From an uncultured Methanomicrobiales archaeon (GTDB lineage: Archaea > Halobacteriota > Methanomicrobia > Methanomicrobiales > Methanospirillaceae): a stretch of DNA of 64,000 nucleotides. Shown in pieces: positions 47,527 to 56,648 of the stretch (its first letter is position 1; each line of letters opens with the position of its first letter). The notes under the pieces were generated by a model. It was not told where the DNA came from, did no database searches, and saw nothing but the letters and a program-made list of their open reading frames with translations. Location of the stretch: positions 79,752 to 143,751 of the forward strand of contig CAIYHQ010000111.1 of NCBI GenBank assembly GCA_903926075.1, in the 5' to 3' direction. Position numbers and translations under genes: made by a program.

Positions 47527-48585
47527 ATGTATATAGCGAAGGTTGTATTGATGGATCAATGGAAGATAGTTTCTATAATACTCGTAATTGTATGCATCGG
47601 ATCTGTGATTTTTGGGATTTTTGGGGGATATAATCTTATATCCGGACCTAATTCCCATGCAACATCTAACAAAAGTGTGGACACAGTTGTTGAAAAGGCA
47701 CTTAGTTATATTAATACAAAACTTGTAACCGGTGACATGGTCGTATCACTCGTTAACGTTACAGACAGAAGCGGACTTTATGTAGCAGCAGTCACATTAA
47801 ACTCATCCGAAGGTAATGCTGAAAGTGAGTTTTATCTTTCAAAAGATGGTTCAATGCTTTTCATCAATTTCTATAACCTCACTGATTTTGATCCAAATGC
47901 ACCCCCTGAAGAATATCTGACACCAAATTCTACTGAAACAGATTATGCACAGGAAACACCCGTGCCAACAAGGACACCTGTTATCACGTGCAATGATATT
48001 AAAAAACAGAAAAGTCCAACGCTTGAGGCTTTTGTTGTGTCATACTGTCCTTACGGAACACAGATGCAAAGAGTACTTGGTAACGCAATAAAAGAAGCTC
48101 CATGGCTCTTAAACCGAATAAAGGTCAGATATCTTGGGAGTATCTTTAATAACCAGATCCAGTCAATGCATGGACAAAAAGAAGCCGATGAGAACCTTGT
48201 CCAGATCTCTATCAGGGAGGAACAGGGGAGCAAATACTGGGACTACGTGTCATGCTTTATAGGTTCCGGCGATTCAGAGAGTTGCATTAGTTCAGCAGCA
48301 ATAGATACAAAACAGTTGAGAGAGAGCATTAACGATAAGAACAGGGCACTCAGATATGCACAACAAGATTTTGACCTCGCGAAAAAATACGACTTTTCGG
48401 GATCACCGAGTTTAGCAGTAAATGGTCAGGCAGCAAGTGAATTTGACTTTGGTGGAAGGACTTCTGATGGTCTTAAGAACCTTATATGTTGTGGTTATAA
48501 AGATACACCACTAAGCTGCAATACAACTCTTGACACCTCAAATGTTGCAGCAGGATTTGCCAATGAGGCGTCTCCCAATTGTTAA
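47527..48585 (+). CDS. Membrane-anchored thioredoxin/DsbA-like protein
   Basis: 352 residues. One N-terminal membrane helix (about 10-35) precedes an extracellular region: a first beta domain (about 50-130), a Thr/Pro linker, then a thioredoxin-like domain (about 165-310). That domain opens with EAFVVSYCPYGTQMQ, so the active site is CPYG with a single Cys. A second pair, SCFIGSGDSESC, lies about 65 residues on, and more Cys are in the C-terminal tail. This recalls GILT/DsbA-type oxidoreductases. ATG 47551 is another possible start. Confidence 0.8.
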   Translation: MYIAKVVLMDQWKIVSIILVIVCIGSVIFGIFGGYNLISGPNSHATSNKSVDTVVEKALSYINTKLVTGDMVVSLVNVTDRSGLYVAAVTLNSSEGNAESEFYLSKDGSMLFINFYNLTDFDPNAPPEEYLTPNSTETDYAQETPVPTRTPVITCNDIKKQKSPTLEAFVVSYCPYGTQMQRVLGNAIKEAPWLLNRIKVRYLGSIFNNQIQSMHGQKEADENLVQISIREEQGSKYWDYVSCFIGSGDSESCISSAAIDTKQLRESINDKNRALRYAQQDFDLAKKYDFSGSPSLAVNGQAASEFDFGGRTSDGLKNLICCGYKDTPLSCNTTLDTSNVAAGFANEASPNC

Positions 48586-48610
48586 AATTTTTTAAAAAGA
48601 TTATAATTTT

Positions 48611-49843
48611 TTACTGCACAAGTAATAACCCCTCATTTTCACCTGTAATTTTTTTACCCCCACCAGGTGTTACAATAAACGTGTCCTCAATTCCAACCAT
48701 ACCCACTCCTTTTATTCCTTTTTTAGGTTCCAATGCAATAACCATCCCTTCTTCAAGAGGTTCATTAAATCCCCTGGCTATAACTGGTATCTCATCAATA
48801 AGGAGGCCAATCCCATGACCAAGAAAACTGACCCTACGTTCTCCATATCCCATAAAGTTTTCGAGAAAATCAGGGTTTAGATTTTCAGTTATTGTTGTGT
48901 AAATCTCTTCAGGCGTTATTCCTGGCTTTAACATGGAGGCCGCTTCTTTCTCAATCTGCACACACTTATAATGGGCCTTCTTTGCATCGTCTGGAAGTTC
49001 TTCTTTCCACATATAGGTCATTGTCTTATCAGTATGATATCCTTCCACGCCGCATGCAGTGTCAATAAATACAAGGTCCCCGCGTTTTAATTTTCTTTTA
49101 CGGTTTCCTAATACCGGGACAGCATTGCAAAGGCCAACTGTGCCACCTGGTCCGTCAAATGCTGTAGGATACAGTGAACTTTCTCCAAATCCGAGTTGAC
49201 CCAGGATCATCTCGATTCCAAATCCTCCAAAACGTGCAACTCCATGATGCCCTTCTTTAAGGAGTGTTGAAAAGAGTTCGCCTGATAATTCAGCCTCGTT
49301 CATGCCTTCATAAAACATATCCGGAATAAGCTTCTCAAAGACATACTGGTGAATAATCCCTGACTGTTTCATGAAAGAGAGTTCATAAGAACTCTTGACA
49401 GATCTGACTTTCCCTGACTGCAGGTCAAGAGACTTAAAAGAGGAGAATGGAAAGTATTTGCTGAAACGCTGGAATAACCCAAGAGGGACGATATCTGTCT
49501 CGAGATAGACAACAGAAGGAATGTGTCGCATTTCTCTTGCGGCATCACAAAAACTTTTCATAGGAAATATTTTAGGAAAATTAGATTCGTAGCAGGCCCT
49601 ATCATAACTTCGCCTTACCCATAGTTCTGGTTCTAGAGAGCGTGGGATAAGGAGAACACCGTCCTGCATCGTCCCGGTGTAATAAAACTGGTTAATTCTA
49701 CCAAAAATTGCTGCGAATTCCCAATCAGGATTTTCATTGTCCATTATTTTATGAAATCGTCTCATTCTTTCATTTAATTCAGAACCCGGAACTTTTTCAC
49801 AAGGCTCAAAAATAGTCTGTGATAATGGAATTTTTGATTTCAT
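48611..49843 (-). CDS. M24 metallopeptidase (Xaa-Pro aminopeptidase-like)
   Basis: The 410-residue protein has an N-terminal creatinase-like domain (about 1-165). The pita-bread catalytic domain that follows contains [17 protein letters not shown] (two Asp), [12 protein letters not shown] (His), VIALEPKKG (Glu) and GMVGIEDTF (Glu). All five metal ligands are present. It removes N-terminal residues preceding proline from peptides. It overlaps the TPR gene upstream by 4 bases, so they are co-translated. Confidence 0.9.
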   Translation of the reverse strand: MKSKIPLSQTIFEPCEKVPGSELNERMRRFHKIMDNENPDWEFAAIFGRINQFYYTGTMQDGVLLIPRSLEPELWVRRSYDRACYESNFPKIFPMKSFCDAAREMRHIPSVVYLETDIVPLGLFQRFSKYFPFSSFKSLDLQSGKVRSVKSSYELSFMKQSGIIHQYVFEKLIPDMFYEGMNEAELSGELFSTLLKEGHHGVARFGGFGIEMILGQLGFGESSLYPTAFDGPGGTVGLCNAVPVLGNRKRKLKRGDLVFIDTACGVEGYHTDKTMTYMWKEELPDDAKKAHYKCVQIEKEAASMLKPGITPEEIYTTITENLNPDFLENFMGYGERRVSFLGHGIGLLIDEIPVIARGFNEPLEEGMVIALEPKKGIKGVGMVGIEDTFIVTPGGGKKITGENEGLLLVQ

Positions 49844-50541
49844 ACTCTAAAGTCCATGAATATCTCGCTACTCCTCTGAACTGTCCGGTTTTTTGGGTCA
49901 AGTTTCAGGGCTTTCCGGATACAGAACCTGGCTTCATCATATTTCCCTATTTTTTTCAGGAGATTTCCTTTATTATTCCAGGCAGGAGCGCATTTTGGGT
50001 TAAGGAAAATGGCCCTGTCATAGCAGGTGAGTGCATTTCTTAATCTGCCGAAATCAAAATAGGAATCCCCCAGGGCAATCCATGCTTCAAAAGCCCTGTG
50101 ATCTGAATCAAGTGCCCGTTCATAACAATGGACGGCTTCTAAAAATCTTGCCTGTGAATACAGAATTTTCCCTTTAGAACACCATGCACAGGAATTTTTG
50201 GCATCTAGTGTCAATGCTTTATTATAACAAATAACAGATTCCTCTGTTTTTCCCATAAGATTTAATATATCTCCTTTTGAAACCCATGCTTTGACAAAAT
50301 CCGGATCATAATGGAGTGCATTTTCATAACAATCCAGAGCATTTGAGTAATTATCTGATTTTTTATAAGTGTCTCCTTTCAAAATCCAGTGATTTGGGTT
50401 TTCTTTACAGCAATGTTCAATTTCATTAAGTACCTTGAGAGCTTTTTTCCAATTTCCCTGCTCAAGAAATTCGATAACAGATTCTAGATCAGAATTTATA
50501 TTTTCTGGTGATCTCTTTTTTTTAAATTGCAAGGAAAACAT
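49840..50541 (-). CDS. TPR repeat protein ahead of the M24 peptidase
   Basis: A 233-residue soluble protein with about five tetratricopeptide repeats after a charged N-terminus, for example [33 protein letters not shown] and [18 protein letters not shown]. Cys residues are frequent at repeat position 7. It presumably binds proteins, and the partner is unknown. Its stop overlaps the peptidase start as ATGA. The gene starts just inside a 174-base divergent promoter region that holds a perfect palindrome. Confidence 0.9.
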   Translation of the reverse strand: MFSLQFKKKRSPENINSDLESVIEFLEQGNWKKALKVLNEIEHCCKENPNHWILKGDTYKKSDNYSNALDCYENALHYDPDFVKAWVSKGDILNLMGKTEESVICYNKALTLDAKNSCAWCSKGKILYSQARFLEAVHCYERALDSDHRAFEAWIALGDSYFDFGRLRNALTCYDRAIFLNPKCAPAWNNKGNLLKKIGKYDEARFCIRKALKLDPKNRTVQRSSEIFMDFRV

Positions 50542-50594
50542 GATATCTATTGAATTATTACTTGAAGGTAACTTAATTTATTTTTTTTCTTTGG

Positions 50595-50614
50595 TACATA
50601 AGATATTTTATGTA
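50595..50614. promoter_or_regulatory. Perfect 20-bp palindromic element in a divergent promoter region
   Basis: TACATAA (50595-50601), spacer GATATT, TTATGTA (50608-50614). It lies 54 bases from the TPR gene start and 102 bases from the DUF6125 gene. The symmetric form and position suggest a dimeric regulator's operator. Its A+T-rich nature means part of it may also serve as a TATA box. Confidence 0.4.
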
Positions 50615-50616
50615 TT

Positions 50617-50639
50617 CATAAACCATATAATGCTATATA
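50617..50639 (+). repeat. 23-bp repeat, copy B (upstream of the DUF6125 gene)
   Basis: It reads CATAAACC, one variable base, then TATAATGCTATATA, matching copy A (39819-39841, opposite strand) at 22 of 23 bases. It sits 77 bases before ATG 50716 and 3 bases after the palindrome. It could hold a TATA box for the plus-strand gene. Confidence 0.7.
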
Positions 50640-50715
50640 CTGATTATACAAATATTTGAGGATTGATTTTTATTAAGTCAGGTTGATCCAATAATAAGAA
50701 AAAGAGGGAAAAAAT

Positions 50716-51240
50716 ATGGACCTTGATATATTTGACGAGATGGATGAGGAAGAAAAGCATTACTTTATTGAGTTCATTTTGTGGCATTACCGGGTAGTCG
50801 ATGCATTCTGGTTTTTAAATGTTTCAGAGAGATATAGCCAGAAAACTGCTGAATCTATGAATGAAGTGGTTTGGGAGCGCGTTTCATCTATGGCTGCCAA
50901 AAAAATAAAAGAAAAGTTTAATATTACTGAAACAGGCCTTTTAGGATTTGTAAAAGCTCTTCGTTACTTCCCATGGACAATTATAGTCGGATATGATATC
51001 ACAGAGAACGAGGAGGAGGTAATATTAACAGTACCTTTATGCCCTACACAGGAAGCAAGGACAAGAAGAGGACTCGCAGAATATTTTTGCCGTGAGATGC
51101 ACAGGGCCGAATTCACTGCTTTTGCCCAGGTTATTGATGAACGAATACGGGTAGAATGTATTTTTGCTCCTCCAGACCCTCATCCTGATAATATGTATTG
51201 TAAATGGCGTTTTTACCTGGTTGAAAATGAAATAAAATAA
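50716..51240 (+). CDS. DUF6125-like family protein
   Basis: A 174-residue soluble protein resembling a prokaryotic family labelled DUF6125. Conserved-looking blocks are [15 protein letters not shown] near the N-terminus, [17 protein letters not shown] in the middle, and [21 protein letters not shown] and [14 protein letters not shown] toward the end. Cys, Glu and His residues in these late blocks could form a metal or catalytic site. Function is not known. GGGA lies just before the ATG. It is followed by a Yip1-like membrane gene. Confidence 0.7.
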   Translation: MDLDIFDEMDEEEKHYFIEFILWHYRVVDAFWFLNVSERYSQKTAESMNEVVWERVSSMAAKKIKEKFNITETGLLGFVKALRYFPWTIIVGYDITENEEEVILTVPLCPTQEARTRRGLAEYFCREMHRAEFTAFAQVIDERIRVECIFAPPDPHPDNMYCKWRFYLVENEIK

Positions 51241-51293
51241 TTTTAACTTTATCTCAACAGGTTATTTATATTTAAGAGACAAAAACACCGAAT

Positions 51294-51872
51294 ATGTCAA
51301 TACTGTTTATTGATACCATTGTCGGGTTTCTCATAGATCCAATATCCACTTTTCAAAAACAGAAAGAAACATCGTTTGTGACTGCGTCCCTATATTTTAT
51401 ATTGCTTTTTGTGATTTATTCAGTTTTGGGTGGCATTGTCTCAATGCTGTTCATGAACAGAATATCCTCCCCATTAATCGCTGCATCAGGTAACCATATT
51501 ACGGGATCAAATTTTTCATCTTCCCTAATAATTCTGACAATTATATTGATGTTTATTTTTATTATTGTCGGAGCATTCATTCTTCATCTTTTTAACATAA
51601 TAGTTGGAGGGAAAAAAGGAGTGAAAAATACTTTGAAAGTTGTATTTTACAGTTCAATCCCATTTTTTCTCCTTGGATGGATTCCATTTGTCAGTTATAT
51701 CTTTATGCTATGGTCTATTGCGCTAGGGATAATTGGTATCCATGAATTACAGGAATTATCTGTTGGAAAAAGTATTTTTGCAATTATTGCGGCTTGTGCA
51801 ATAACATACATCCTTCTTGGAGCTGTAATAACTGGAATACTATTTTCGACTTTTAACCTGGTACATGCATAA
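51294..51872 (+). CDS. Yip1-family membrane protein
   Basis: A 192-residue integral membrane protein with about five helices. The N-terminal soluble part has the DPISTFQKQKE pattern seen in prokaryotic YIP1 proteins. A cytosolic loop GGKKGVKNTLKVVFYSSIPFF lies between helices 2 and 3. The family's bacterial and archaeal roles are unknown. The plus-strand gene converges on the Cache gene with 23 bases between them. A TATA-like TTATTTATATTTAAG sits about 35 bases upstream. Confidence 0.75.
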   Translation: MSILFIDTIVGFLIDPISTFQKQKETSFVTASLYFILLFVIYSVLGGIVSMLFMNRISSPLIAASGNHITGSNFSSSLIILTIILMFIFIIVGAFILHLFNIIVGGKKGVKNTLKVVFYSSIPFFLLGWIPFVSYIFMLWSIALGIIGIHELQELSVGKSIFAIIAACAITYILLGAVITGILFSTFNLVHA

Positions 51873-51895
51873 CTCTAAACTTTTTTCCTTAAAGG

Positions 51896-52759
51896 TCAAG
51901 AGATAATGATTCTCCATTTGGCCTCTTTTAATCCAGTAGTTGTCCAGAATGCCTTATGGATAACCTTGCCTGAGCTTGCGTTACCAGATGTGAATATGCC
52001 CATCCCATAGTCAGATTTTAAAACTTCGTCATCAAGTCCGGAAAGTTCTCGGTCTTTTAATTGCGAAATGTTGTTTAGATTCTCCTCTTTCGCATTTTCC
52101 TGAGAATCGAAGAGAAGTGCTCCGCTGTCCTCGATTACACGGACCCTGTATGGGGTGTCTTTTATTGCAGGTGCTGTAATGTTAGAGATAAATTCGAAAG
52201 GGTTGATAATTGCACATATAAGACCTATATATTCCCCTTTTTGTGAAAAAACCGGCTCAACAACTGAAACTGCAGGTGTGGAAAAGAATGTACCTGACAC
52301 TCGTGACATCATCGGTACCTGGTGATTAAATGTTTCATTAATAAATGATTCATTTTTCACTGAAATACCCTCAAAAGAACGATATTTATCCTTTGCTGAG
52401 ATCTGAATAACACCATCATGTGAAATACTAAATGCATCTTCAACCATCGGATATTTTTTCGTCAGGTTTTCCAGTTCTTCTTTTGCAAATCTTCCATCAA
52501 GACCTTTACTTTGCAAAGAAACGGCAATTTTTGCAAGGTCATTTTCAAGAGAAACAAAAAAGTACTGATCTTCTGCCTGAATTTTTATCAGTATGTCCTT
52601 CAGATTGTTTTTTTGATTTATATCCCTGTTTTGAGTTGAGAGGATAAAATTATCATTGATAATTAATAATACTGAACCGATAAGCCCTACAATTATAGCA
52701 ATTACAATTAACCTGTACAAAAATTTTTGGCGTTTGTCTGACATTCCATCAGGTTTCAT
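51896..52759 (-). CDS. Membrane-anchored Cache-type sensor protein without an output domain
   Basis: About 287 residues. One N-terminal membrane helix (about 17-38) is followed by an extracellular Cache/PDC-like domain: VEDAFSISHDGVIQISAKD, then VSVVEPVFSQKGEYIGLICAII, then RVRVIEDSGALLFDSQ. There is no second helix and no kinase, HAMP or MCP part, so it is a stand-alone ligand-binding protein. ATG 52759 is used, while TTG 52768 and ATG 52744 are alternatives. It follows the PsbP-like gene on the same strand by 18 bases. Confidence 0.75.
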   Translation of the reverse strand: MKPDGMSDKRQKFLYRLIVIAIIVGLIGSVLLIINDNFILSTQNRDINQKNNLKDILIKIQAEDQYFFVSLENDLAKIAVSLQSKGLDGRFAKEELENLTKKYPMVEDAFSISHDGVIQISAKDKYRSFEGISVKNESFINETFNHQVPMMSRVSGTFFSTPAVSVVEPVFSQKGEYIGLICAIINPFEFISNITAPAIKDTPYRVRVIEDSGALLFDSQENAKEENLNNISQLKDRELSGLDDEVLKSDYGMGIFTSGNASSGKVIHKAFWTTTGLKEAKWRIIIS

Positions 52760-52777
52760 TATTCGCAAATTATTCTA

Positions 52778-53902
52778 TCATTTGAAATTGAAAGAATTAA
52801 CTATTGACTCAATATTTTTCTGGTCCTCTGAAAAAGATTTGTCAGTAAATGAGAATACAAGCCCATAAAAGGTTTTATCTTTCTTTATGAGAATATCTCC
52901 CCCTGTCATTGGCACTCCATCTTCATTATATGAATAGATAATGTTATAGGCAGTCTGACCTCCTAATTTTAACGAACTCTTTGATTTGATTTTGAAATCT
53001 TTTTTCTCACCCGCCAGTTGCATCAAACGGGATTGTTGAAAATCATCTAGAGAATGATCAAACTGACCGATAATTGAGGCAATGATAATTTGTGTTGCAT
53101 CTGAAGGGTTAATTAATTCCACCTGATCTGTATTTGCCTTTTTACCTGGAAATACCAACCAATTACAGGGGTAATTTACTACAAATTTCTGATTATTTTT
53201 ATATTCCAATGTTCCGTTGCAAGTTTTATTTACTGAATTTGTAACATTGGAAGTAAGATTGAGGTTGTTACTGGATTGATCTGAAGATGATTTAATTTTG
53301 TCTTTGCTGATTTCTATAAACTGAAAAATGGGAGGTTTTGTTGATTCAAGGGTATAATTGATGCTATTAAGCACATAATTCCTTGTATCTTCTGCATTTT
53401 TCATGGTATTTGAACCCCGGTTAAGATAAAACTCAAAGTCATTCTGCTCACCATGCATAAATGAATTTGTGGCAACAACAATGTCCAGTGATCCTTTTCT
53501 CATGGATGAGAGAGACGAAAGGTATGCCACCTTTATTTCAGCCAGGTTATCAGATACCGGTAACGGCGAAAGTTCTTTCTCTGCACTTTCAGTAAGATCA
53601 TTGAGCCGGTCGGCAGCAATAATTATTGAGGGATCTCCTTTGCTGATATATTCTTTTAAGGATCCTAGGACACTCGCAATATGTTCATCATTTCTTAAAA
53701 GTGATTCAATGAACACTTTATCCGTGTCTGATAAAGGTTTAACAAGCGTCATTTCAGGAGTGGCAGGAGTTCTTTCAGTAACATTAACAGAAGGAGTTTG
53801 ATTTGAAAAATCGTCACATTTTTTTATTTCCTGGCAGGTATGGATTGAGAAACCAAGAAAAATTCCGACACAAAAAGCAATTACTATTACTGGAAATATC
53901 AA
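52778..53902 (-). CDS. Membrane-anchored protein with PsbP-like C-terminal domain
   Basis: 374 residues. A membrane helix at the start is followed by a helical extracellular part (about 55-200). A Ser/Asn-rich linker then leads to a PsbP/PsaD-like domain (about 230-374: YKNNQKFVVNYPCNWLVFPG, then FDHSLDDFQQSRL, then YGLVFSFTDKSF). Start is uncertain. No ATG or GTG exists between the in-frame stop and the helix, and only TTG 53902 is available, next to a run of ten T on the coding strand. It is presumably co-transcribed with the Cache gene. Confidence 0.75.
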   Translation of the reverse strand: MIFPVIVIAFCVGIFLGFSIHTCQEIKKCDDFSNQTPSVNVTERTPATPEMTLVKPLSDTDKVFIESLLRNDEHIASVLGSLKEYISKGDPSIIIAADRLNDLTESAEKELSPLPVSDNLAEIKVAYLSSLSSMRKGSLDIVVATNSFMHGEQNDFEFYLNRGSNTMKNAEDTRNYVLNSINYTLESTKPPIFQFIEISKDKIKSSSDQSSNNLNLTSNVTNSVNKTCNGTLEYKNNQKFVVNYPCNWLVFPGKKANTDQVELINPSDATQIIIASIIGQFDHSLDDFQQSRLMQLAGEKKDFKIKSKSSLKLGGQTAYNIIYSYNEDGVPMTGGDILIKKDKTFYGLVFSFTDKSFSEDQKNIESIVNSFNFK

Positions 53903-54078
53903 GTAAAAAAAAAATTTCAGATCTGATTTTATGATAATCCCATTTCCCTTATTCCTGCCCTTTTATGTTTTCCAAAAATTTTATTGTTGTTCCTTTATTA
54001 TCACTCTATATTTAATAATAATTTCCTTCAATAACAATGAAGAGGGTTTAAAATTATATCATATAACGGACATGCCCT

Positions 54079-54660
54079 ATGAATTCCAATGCACTTCTCA
54101 TAATCGACATGCAGAATGATTTTGTTCTTGAAGATGCTCCGCTTAAAGTAAAAGGTTCACGAGAGATCATACCGAATATACAAAAAATTCTTGCTGTATG
54201 CCGTGAGGTTAAAATTCCAGTCTTTCATATCGTTCGAGTACACAGAAAAGACGGTTCAGATGTTGAGATAATTCGAAGAGAAACATTCCGTAAGACCCCT
54301 TTTGCCGTAAAGGGTACACCTGGCGCTGAAATTATAAGTGAAATTGTCCCGCAACCAGGGGAATTTATCATAAGTAAGATAAGGATGAGCGCCTTTATTT
54401 CAACTGACCTTGAATTGATCTTAAAGACTATTAGCATAACCAGACTTATTGTAACAGGAATCCAGACACCAAATTGTATACGGGCAACCGTATTTGATGC
54501 TATTGCGCATAACTACAATGTAACTCTCGTCCGGGATGCAGTCCAGGCTCAAAGTAATGAGATTCACACAGCAAATGTGCTGGATATGGAGAACATCGGT
54601 GTAACTGTAACTGATACATCATCACTTTGTGAGATGCTTTCAAAAAGAGTTTATACATAG
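54079..54660 (+). CDS. Cysteine hydrolase of the isochorismatase family
   Basis: The 193-residue enzyme has the catalytic triad of the family: Asp in LIIDMQNDF (about residue 10), Lys in IISKIRMSAF, and Cys in IQTPNCIRATVFDA. The cis-peptide-type TGIQTPN strand precedes the Cys. Relatives hydrolyse nicotinamide, carbamoyl compounds or isochorismate, and the substrate here is not clear. It could feed nicotinate to the NAPRT encoded at 29347, but that is only a guess. It stands alone. Confidence 0.88.
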   Translation: MNSNALLIIDMQNDFVLEDAPLKVKGSREIIPNIQKILAVCREVKIPVFHIVRVHRKDGSDVEIIRRETFRKTPFAVKGTPGAEIISEIVPQPGEFIISKIRMSAFISTDLELILKTISITRLIVTGIQTPNCIRATVFDAIAHNYNVTLVRDAVQAQSNEIHTANVLDMENIGVTVTDTSSLCEMLSKRVYT

Positions 54661-54819
54661 CTAAATTCTATGTAATACTTTTCTAAAATTCATATTAACT
54701 ACTCTATCCAATCAAAGTTGCCTTTACAAGACCTCAGTGAAATTCTTACTTTCACCCACTGGCAATCGGATTTCAGTAATTTCTGATGGGCGTATTTTAC
54801 AGTGCGACGTCATACTAAT

Positions 54820-56025
54820 TTATCTCTGTCCGCTATACGAAGTACTGTTAAGTAAGTATATTGAATCAGAAGGACTGACTACTATGTTATTTTTATTTTT
54901 CAGTACATTGTTATCTAAACTGTTTCCCTTTGAATTCTCTATGAATATTCCAATATCATTATTTATAATCTCATTAGAAGTCAAAGAATTTTTGTCTGAA
55001 TAACTTAAATCTACTCCATTATTGCTGCCATGAATACTATTTTCAGATATTGTTACATTCACAGACCCATCCACAAAGACCCCTATCTGTTTATTTTCGA
55101 ATATTGAATTTTTTCGAATAAAAATCTCTTTTCCCTCAACATTCAGGACACCGTAATTATTGTTGTAAATGGTGTTATTATCAAGGGCTATGATTTTTGA
55201 TTCATAGATTCCTACTCCGTCCCAGGTGTTATTTTCAATAAGATTCCCTTTAATTTTTAATATCCGGGAGACACTAGCAAATATCCCTTCATAATTTTCG
55301 GAAAAAATATTCCCGGAAATGCCAGTTTCGGATACATTTAAAAGGCCTAATCCATATTCAGAATTCGTAAGAAATGAATTTCCGACAATTGCCAAACGGA
55401 TGGAATTATAGATGTATGCTCCTTCTCTTGTATTCATAATGAACGAATTATTTACAATAGTTTCATTCTGTGAATATAGACAATTGAGTCCGTCTTTATT
55501 TCAGTTTAAGATATTTCCTTGTAATTTCGAGTTAACTGCTCTTAATTCCACAATTCCAGCATCATTTCCTGTTAACAGACTCCCCTGTATCGTGATATTT
55601 TTGCTTTGATAATTACTAAGTCCTATAAAGTTCCCAATAAACGAACAATTTTCGACAAGTATGTCTCTTGAAAGCCCGATTAGCATACCAGTGTCTAAAT
55701 CTCTGAACTGAAGATTTTTTATAGTGATATTACTTATGATCCGATTCCTATTGTGAATAAAAAGACCTGTTTGAAATCTCGGTCGGGCTTCTCCAAGAAT
55801 TACGCCACTAATGGTGTGCCCGCTTCCATCAAGGGTAACGTCAGAACAATTAATGAAGAGTGGAAATATCTTTCCGTTCTGCAGAATATCACGTGATATG
55901 CGGTAATTTCCTGGTTTATCAATTTTTACCGGGCCAGTAACTTTAATAAATCCGTCAAGGAAGTATTCGGGTTTTACAGGTGTATTTTTGAGAAGAGTTG
56001 AGTTTGGAGTTAAATTTTCTTTCAA
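54820..56025 (-). pseudogene. NosD-type right-handed beta-helix protein, broken by an in-frame TGA
   Basis: Two same-frame pieces (55501-56025 and 54820-55437) together encode about 400 residues of beta-helix. Repeats of about 22 residues such as NITIQGSLLTGNDAGIV and NVTISENSIHGSNNGVDL run through both. The TGA at 55501-55503 is the only break. The 21 codons after it continue the repeat pattern without a stop. The first piece has only a TTG start directly behind another in-frame stop (TAA at 56029-56031), so the whole is probably the remainder of a longer surface protein. Confidence 0.8.
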
Positions 56026-56028
56026 TAT

Positions 56029-56352
56029 TTATGACTGATTTTTATCTATTGCTCCAAGGAACTCAATGGCTGCCGTAGCATTAACAAGTCCATAGCCAAA
56101 CCGATCGTCCCAGCCTGGAGGACCAAGGTCTGTTGCAGTCTTAATAACACTATCGCGTATCTCGTCTGCACTTTTTTTTGGGAATGCACTCCATAAGAGA
56201 GCGAGGACTCCGGCAACATGCGGGGCGGAAGCACTAGTACCGGAGAAAGAACCCGGCTTTCTGGTGCTGTCAAGGACAAGAACAATAAAACCTACACATA
56301 AGCACCCAGATAGGAATTTTTTTCGAAGATTTGTTTGAAATCCTAGTTGCAA
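56029..56352 (-). pseudogene. Subtilase (S8) C-terminal remnant
   Basis: The region from about 56262 down encodes GSFSGTSASAPHVAGVLALL and then GWDDRFGYGLVNATAAIEFL. This is the Ser motif and end of a subtilisin-like protease. Catalytic Asp and His regions are absent. The 33 residues before it are not subtilase-like, so the front of the gene is lost or scrambled. It ends in TAA and is in the same frame as the NosD pieces, suggesting an original S8-NosD fusion. The only start is TTG. Confidence 0.75.
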
Positions 56353-56648
56353 TTTGCGTATCGAGCCTATCCAATGAGCATATTTGATTAAAAAACTATC
56401 TCGTTTTTCTGGATTTAACTATAATTTGAGTTTAACATCGCAAAATCTCTTTTATCAATGACATTTCGGTACTTCTATATACTTTGAAAACGCCCAAATA
56501 TGGTCTCATTTGAAATATTCATTCTAAATATTGGATATTGACTGTGTACAATATTGGACGGTCCAATCATTGTGCTACCTGATTGGACTGGCTCTCTGAT
56601 TATCTCAATAAACTATACTTTTAATAATAATCACAAAGAAGAATAAAT
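56353..56648. other. Non-coding or decayed region upstream of the S8 remnant
   Basis: On the minus strand a short open frame of about 30 codons continues from the S8 remnant back to a TAG near 56425, encoding a basic stretch (IKYAHWIGSIRK) of no clear family. Nothing else coding is seen. The plus-strand promoter for the PAS gene is probably within 56600-56640 (CTATACTTTTAATAATAA). Confidence 0.35.

Noticed and set aside
55501..55503. In-frame TGA as a selenocysteine codon in the NosD gene
   Set aside because: NosD repeats have no need for selenocysteine, the replaced position is not a Cys position, and a second in-frame stop (TAA) lies upstream. Decay is simpler.
56046..56285. 79-residue minus-strand ORF over the S8 remnant
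   Set aside because: It is an alternate frame. The neighbouring frame encodes the clear subtilase Ser motif and C-terminal block.
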